DNA from: Kiritimatiellota bacterium
Lineage (GTDB): Bacteria; Verrucomicrobiota; Kiritimatiellia; Kiritimatiellales; Tichowtungiaceae
NCBI GenBank assembly: GCA_014381785.1
Contig: JACNKZ010000083.1
Span: 1 to 49,065 of the forward strand
Direction of reading: 5' to 3'
DNA length: 49,065 nt
The notes beneath the pieces were generated by a model that did no database searches, had not been told where the DNA came from, and saw nothing but the letters and a program-made list of their open reading frames with translations. The first letter of the stretch is position 1. The number at the start of each line of letters is the position of its first letter. The position numbers were made by a program, and so were the translations under genes. Shown here piece after piece: positions 47,339-49,065 of this stretch.

Positions 47339-47965
47339 ATGAGCTTTAAAGACACACTCGGAGGACGGGCGCTGATTGGAAACCTGTGGCGGGACAATCC
47401 GGTTTTCCGTCAGGTGCTGGGCATCTGCTCCGCGCTGGCCGTCACCAACCTTCTCAAAAACACCCTGCTGATGTGCGGCGGACTCGTCTTCACCGCGGCG
47501 CTTTCCAATTTCACCGTCTCCCTGCTTCGAAAAACCATTCCCAAACAGGTGCGCATGATGGTGCAGGTGCTGATTATCGCGGCGTACGTCATCATTGTGG
47601 ATATTTTCATCCGTGCGCAGTTCCCGGAAATTCATAAAACCATCGGGCCGTACGTCGGGCTGATCATCACCAACTGCATCATCATGGGCCGCGCCGAAGC
47701 CTTTGCCTCGAAAAACCCGGCGTGGCCGTCGCTGCTCGACGGCATCGGCGCGGGGCTCGGCTACAGCATGGTGCTCATCGTCATCGCCGTGTTCCGCGAG
47801 GCGCTCGGTTTCGGCACCCTGATGGGCATTCCGCTGCCCGCGCGCGACATCTGGTGGTACCAGTGGACCATTATGGTGATGCCGCCCGGAGCCTTCTTTA
47901 TGCTCGCTCTGGTTGCGTGGTTCGGCAACAGCTACGTCCTCAAAAAAGAAGGAGGTGCGAAATGA
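47339..47965 (+). CDS. nqrD: Na+-translocating NADH:quinone reductase subunit D
   Basis: 208 residues, six membrane helices. The paired cysteines of NqrD/RnfE that hold the membrane-embedded iron centre with NqrE are present: Cys30 in LGICSALAVT and Cys113 in ITNCIIMGRAEAFA. DGIGAGLGYSMVLIVIAVFR and LGFGTLMGIPLPARDIWWYQ are also conserved. It starts at ATG 47339, and its stop overlaps the nqrE start (ATGA). Confidence 0.95.
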   Translation: MSFKDTLGGRALIGNLWRDNPVFRQVLGICSALAVTNLLKNTLLMCGGLVFTAALSNFTVSLLRKTIPKQVRMMVQVLIIAAYVIIVDIFIRAQFPEIHKTIGPYVGLIITNCIIMGRAEAFASKNPAWPSLLDGIGAGLGYSMVLIVIAVFREALGFGTLMGIPLPARDIWWYQWTIMVMPPGAFFMLALVAWFGNSYVLKKEGGAK

Positions 47966-48543
47966 CACAGCTGCTCGTCATCTTCCTCGCCGCGGCCTTC
48001 ACCGAAAATATCCTGCTGGCCCGTTTTCTCGGGATGTGCTCGTTTCTGGCGATTTCCCGCCAGATGAAAACCAGCGTCGGCCTCGGCGCTGCCGTGGTCT
48101 TTGTCACCACCTTCACGGCGGCGATTAACTGGCTGCTGCACACCTATGTGATGGTGCCGCTCGGCATCGAGTTTCTCGAACTGATCGTTTTCATCGTCGT
48201 CATTGCCGCCTTCGTGCAGCTCGTCGAAATGATCATCGAACGGTTCAGCCCGTCGCTCTACTTCTCGCTCGGCATCTTCCTGCCGCTGATCACCGTCAAC
48301 TGCGCCATCCTCGGGGTGTCGCTGTTCATGTTGAACAAAGAAGGGTTCCGGTTCTGGGAATCGCTGGTGTTCGGCTTCGGCAGCGGCGTTGGCTGGCTGC
48401 TCGCCATCGTGCTGATGGCCGGAATCCGCGAGCAGATCAAAGAAGATAAAATTCCGGCCGGCCTGCGCGGGTCGGGCATCACCCTCATCATCACCGGCAT
48501 TATCGCCCTCGCCTTTGTCGCCTTCAGCGGAATGATTAAGTAG
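47962..48543 (+). CDS. nqrE: Na+-translocating NADH:quinone reductase subunit E
   Basis: 193 residues, six membrane helices, inverted-topology partner of NqrD. Cys26 in RFLGMCSFLA and Cys114 in ITVNCAILGVS supply the other iron ligands. FTENILLARFLG near the start and VFGFGSGVGWLLAIVLMAGI near the end are family hallmarks. ATG 47962 overlaps the nqrD stop and has AAGGAGG upstream; the longer frame upstream is only nqrD in another phase. A heptamer-repeat hairpin (48545-48651) follows before nqrF. Confidence 0.95.
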   Translation: MTQLLVIFLAAAFTENILLARFLGMCSFLAISRQMKTSVGLGAAVVFVTTFTAAINWLLHTYVMVPLGIEFLELIVFIVVIAAFVQLVEMIIERFSPSLYFSLGIFLPLITVNCAILGVSLFMLNKEGFRFWESLVFGFGSGVGWLLAIVLMAGIREQIKEDKIPAGLRGSGITLIITGIIALAFVAFSGMIK

Positions 48544-48544
48544 G

Positions 48545-48651
48545 GAATTCGAAATGAGAAATTTGAAATTAGAAAACAGACCGTTCAGCAAACAGCCGAC
48601 CCAGCCTGATTCCCTGCCTCAAGTTTCCAATTTCAAATTTCAAGTTTCTGG
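48545..48651. repeat. Opposed heptamer arrays between nqrE and nqrF
   Basis: Left 48545-48579: GAATTCG, AAATGAG, AAATTTG, AAATTAG, AAAACAG. Right 48619-48651: TCAAGTT, TCCAATT, TCAAATT, TCAAGTT, TCTGG. Same class as 22886-22974. Confidence 0.8.
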
Positions 48652-48672
48652 ACGAACAGATGTGAGGACCTC

Positions 48673-49065
48673 ATGACCTTTTGGATTGCAGTTGGAAGCT
48701 TGTGCGGGATTTGCGGGATCCTCGCCGTCTTGCTGGTCATCGCCGACCGGTATCTGAATGACTACGGCATCTGCAAGCTCATCATCAACAAAGGCGCGCG
48801 CGAAGAAGAGGTGGAAGGCGGAAGCACCCTGCTCAACTCGCTCAACTCGGCCGGCATTTTCATTCCCTCCGCCTGCGGCGGACAAGGCAGCTGCGGGCTG
48901 TGCAAACTCAAGGTGCACGCCGGTGCGCCGCCCGTCCTGCCTACCGAAGAGCCGCACCTTTCCAAGGAGGAAACGGCCGATCATGTCCGCCTCTGCTGCC
49001 AGCTCAAGGTGCACGAGGATATGGAACTCGAAATCCCGGAAGAGCTGTTCAACATCCGCGAATTC
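48673..49065 (+). CDS. nqrF: Na+-translocating NADH:quinone reductase subunit F (partial)
   Basis: The first 131 residues; the window ends inside the gene. One N-terminal membrane helix (WIAVGSLCGICGILAVLLVI) precedes a plant-type [2Fe-2S] domain with Cys68, Cys74, Cys77 (ACGGQGSCGLCKLKV) and Cys109 (RLCCQ), the C-x5-C-x2-C-x31-C pattern of NqrF. The FAD/NADH domain lies beyond the edge. NqrF takes electrons from NADH and distinguishes NQR from the related RNF complex. ATG 48673 follows GAGGACC. Confidence 0.93.
   Translation, partial: MTFWIAVGSLCGICGILAVLLVIADRYLNDYGICKLIINKGAREEEVEGGSTLLNSLNSAGIFIPSACGGQGSCGLCKLKVHAGAPPVLPTEEPHLSKEETADHVRLCCQLKVHEDMELEIPEELFNIREF

Noticed and set aside
48640-49014. 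Minus-strand frame at the window end
   Set aside because: Shadow of nqrF, whose iron-sulfur motif and ribosome site are clear on the plus strand.

Overview
The window looks like a chromosomal segment of a Gram-negative bacterium of the PVC superphylum, most likely Kiritimatiellota or a related Verrucomicrobia/Lentisphaerae lineage. This is inferred from gene content only: a bacterial V/A-type ATPase operon with a DUF2764 gene, a Na+-NQR operon, a PcnB-type nucleotidyltransferase, a long (631 aa) amidophosphoribosyltransferase, a GldA/GldG-DUF4340-AsmA operon and intergenic DNA rich in short-period repeats. No 16S rRNA gene is present to confirm it.

Layout. 1-1301 (minus): rpmH-rnpA-yidD-yidC, the classic ribosomal protein L34 / RNase P / membrane insertase cluster, with yidC cut by the window edge. 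1426-6493: glpK, a doubly frameshifted small secreted protein, a TIGR00266/AIM24-like protein, a methyltransferase and pheS. 6638-13919 (minus): V-ATPase operon in transcription order E, DUF2764, A, B, D, I, K. 14125-22886: EEP-family lipoprotein, periplasmic amidase, a RecB/AddA-like helicase-nuclease full of repeat insertions, a D-aminoacylase, a pseudopilin and pcnB. 23031-30957: tRNA-Ser(GCU), glgB, an ORF6N gene, purF, a small membrane protein, SemiSWEET, rubrerythrin and an RluA-family pseudouridine synthase. 31002-35551: K+ uptake pair (TrkH/KtrB plus TrkA/KtrA), a four-helix-bundle (S23/IVP) cassette, a membrane PAS protein and family 4 uracil-DNA glycosylase. 35551-37318: a small mobile island with a REP-associated tyrosine transposase (RAYT), inverted REPs and a truncated secreted protein, bracketed by 44-bp direct repeats. 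37484-45069: ABC transporter / GldG / DUF4340 / AsmA operon. 45202-49065: a HesB-like gene followed by nqrB, C, D, E and a partial nqrF; nqrA is not here.

How the genes fit together. NQR exports Na+ during NADH oxidation. The V-ATPase rotor subunit K keeps residues matching the Na+ ligands of Enterococcus NtpK, so the two machines may share a sodium circuit (inference). The TrkH/TrkA pair would handle K+. The ABC/GldG/DUF4340/AsmA block looks like an envelope export or assembly unit.

The most unusual feature is the density of dispersed repeats. (i) A 15-bp palindrome TTCCAA-N3-TTGGAA occurs 14 times exactly and 6 more times with one mismatch. Several copies lie inside genes, where four are read as the peptide FQTLE. 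(ii) Arrays with 7-, 8-, 9- or 10-bp periods fill many gaps. The 7- and 8-bp arrays are often arranged as opposed arms, and in one case they exactly bracket a four-helix-bundle gene. (iii) Strong hairpins with GGA-containing loops occur at several sites. (iv) There is a complete RAYT/REP unit. The four-helix-bundle cassette and the palindrome family are the best candidates for something not yet described. No CRISPR array, rRNA operon or phage was seen.
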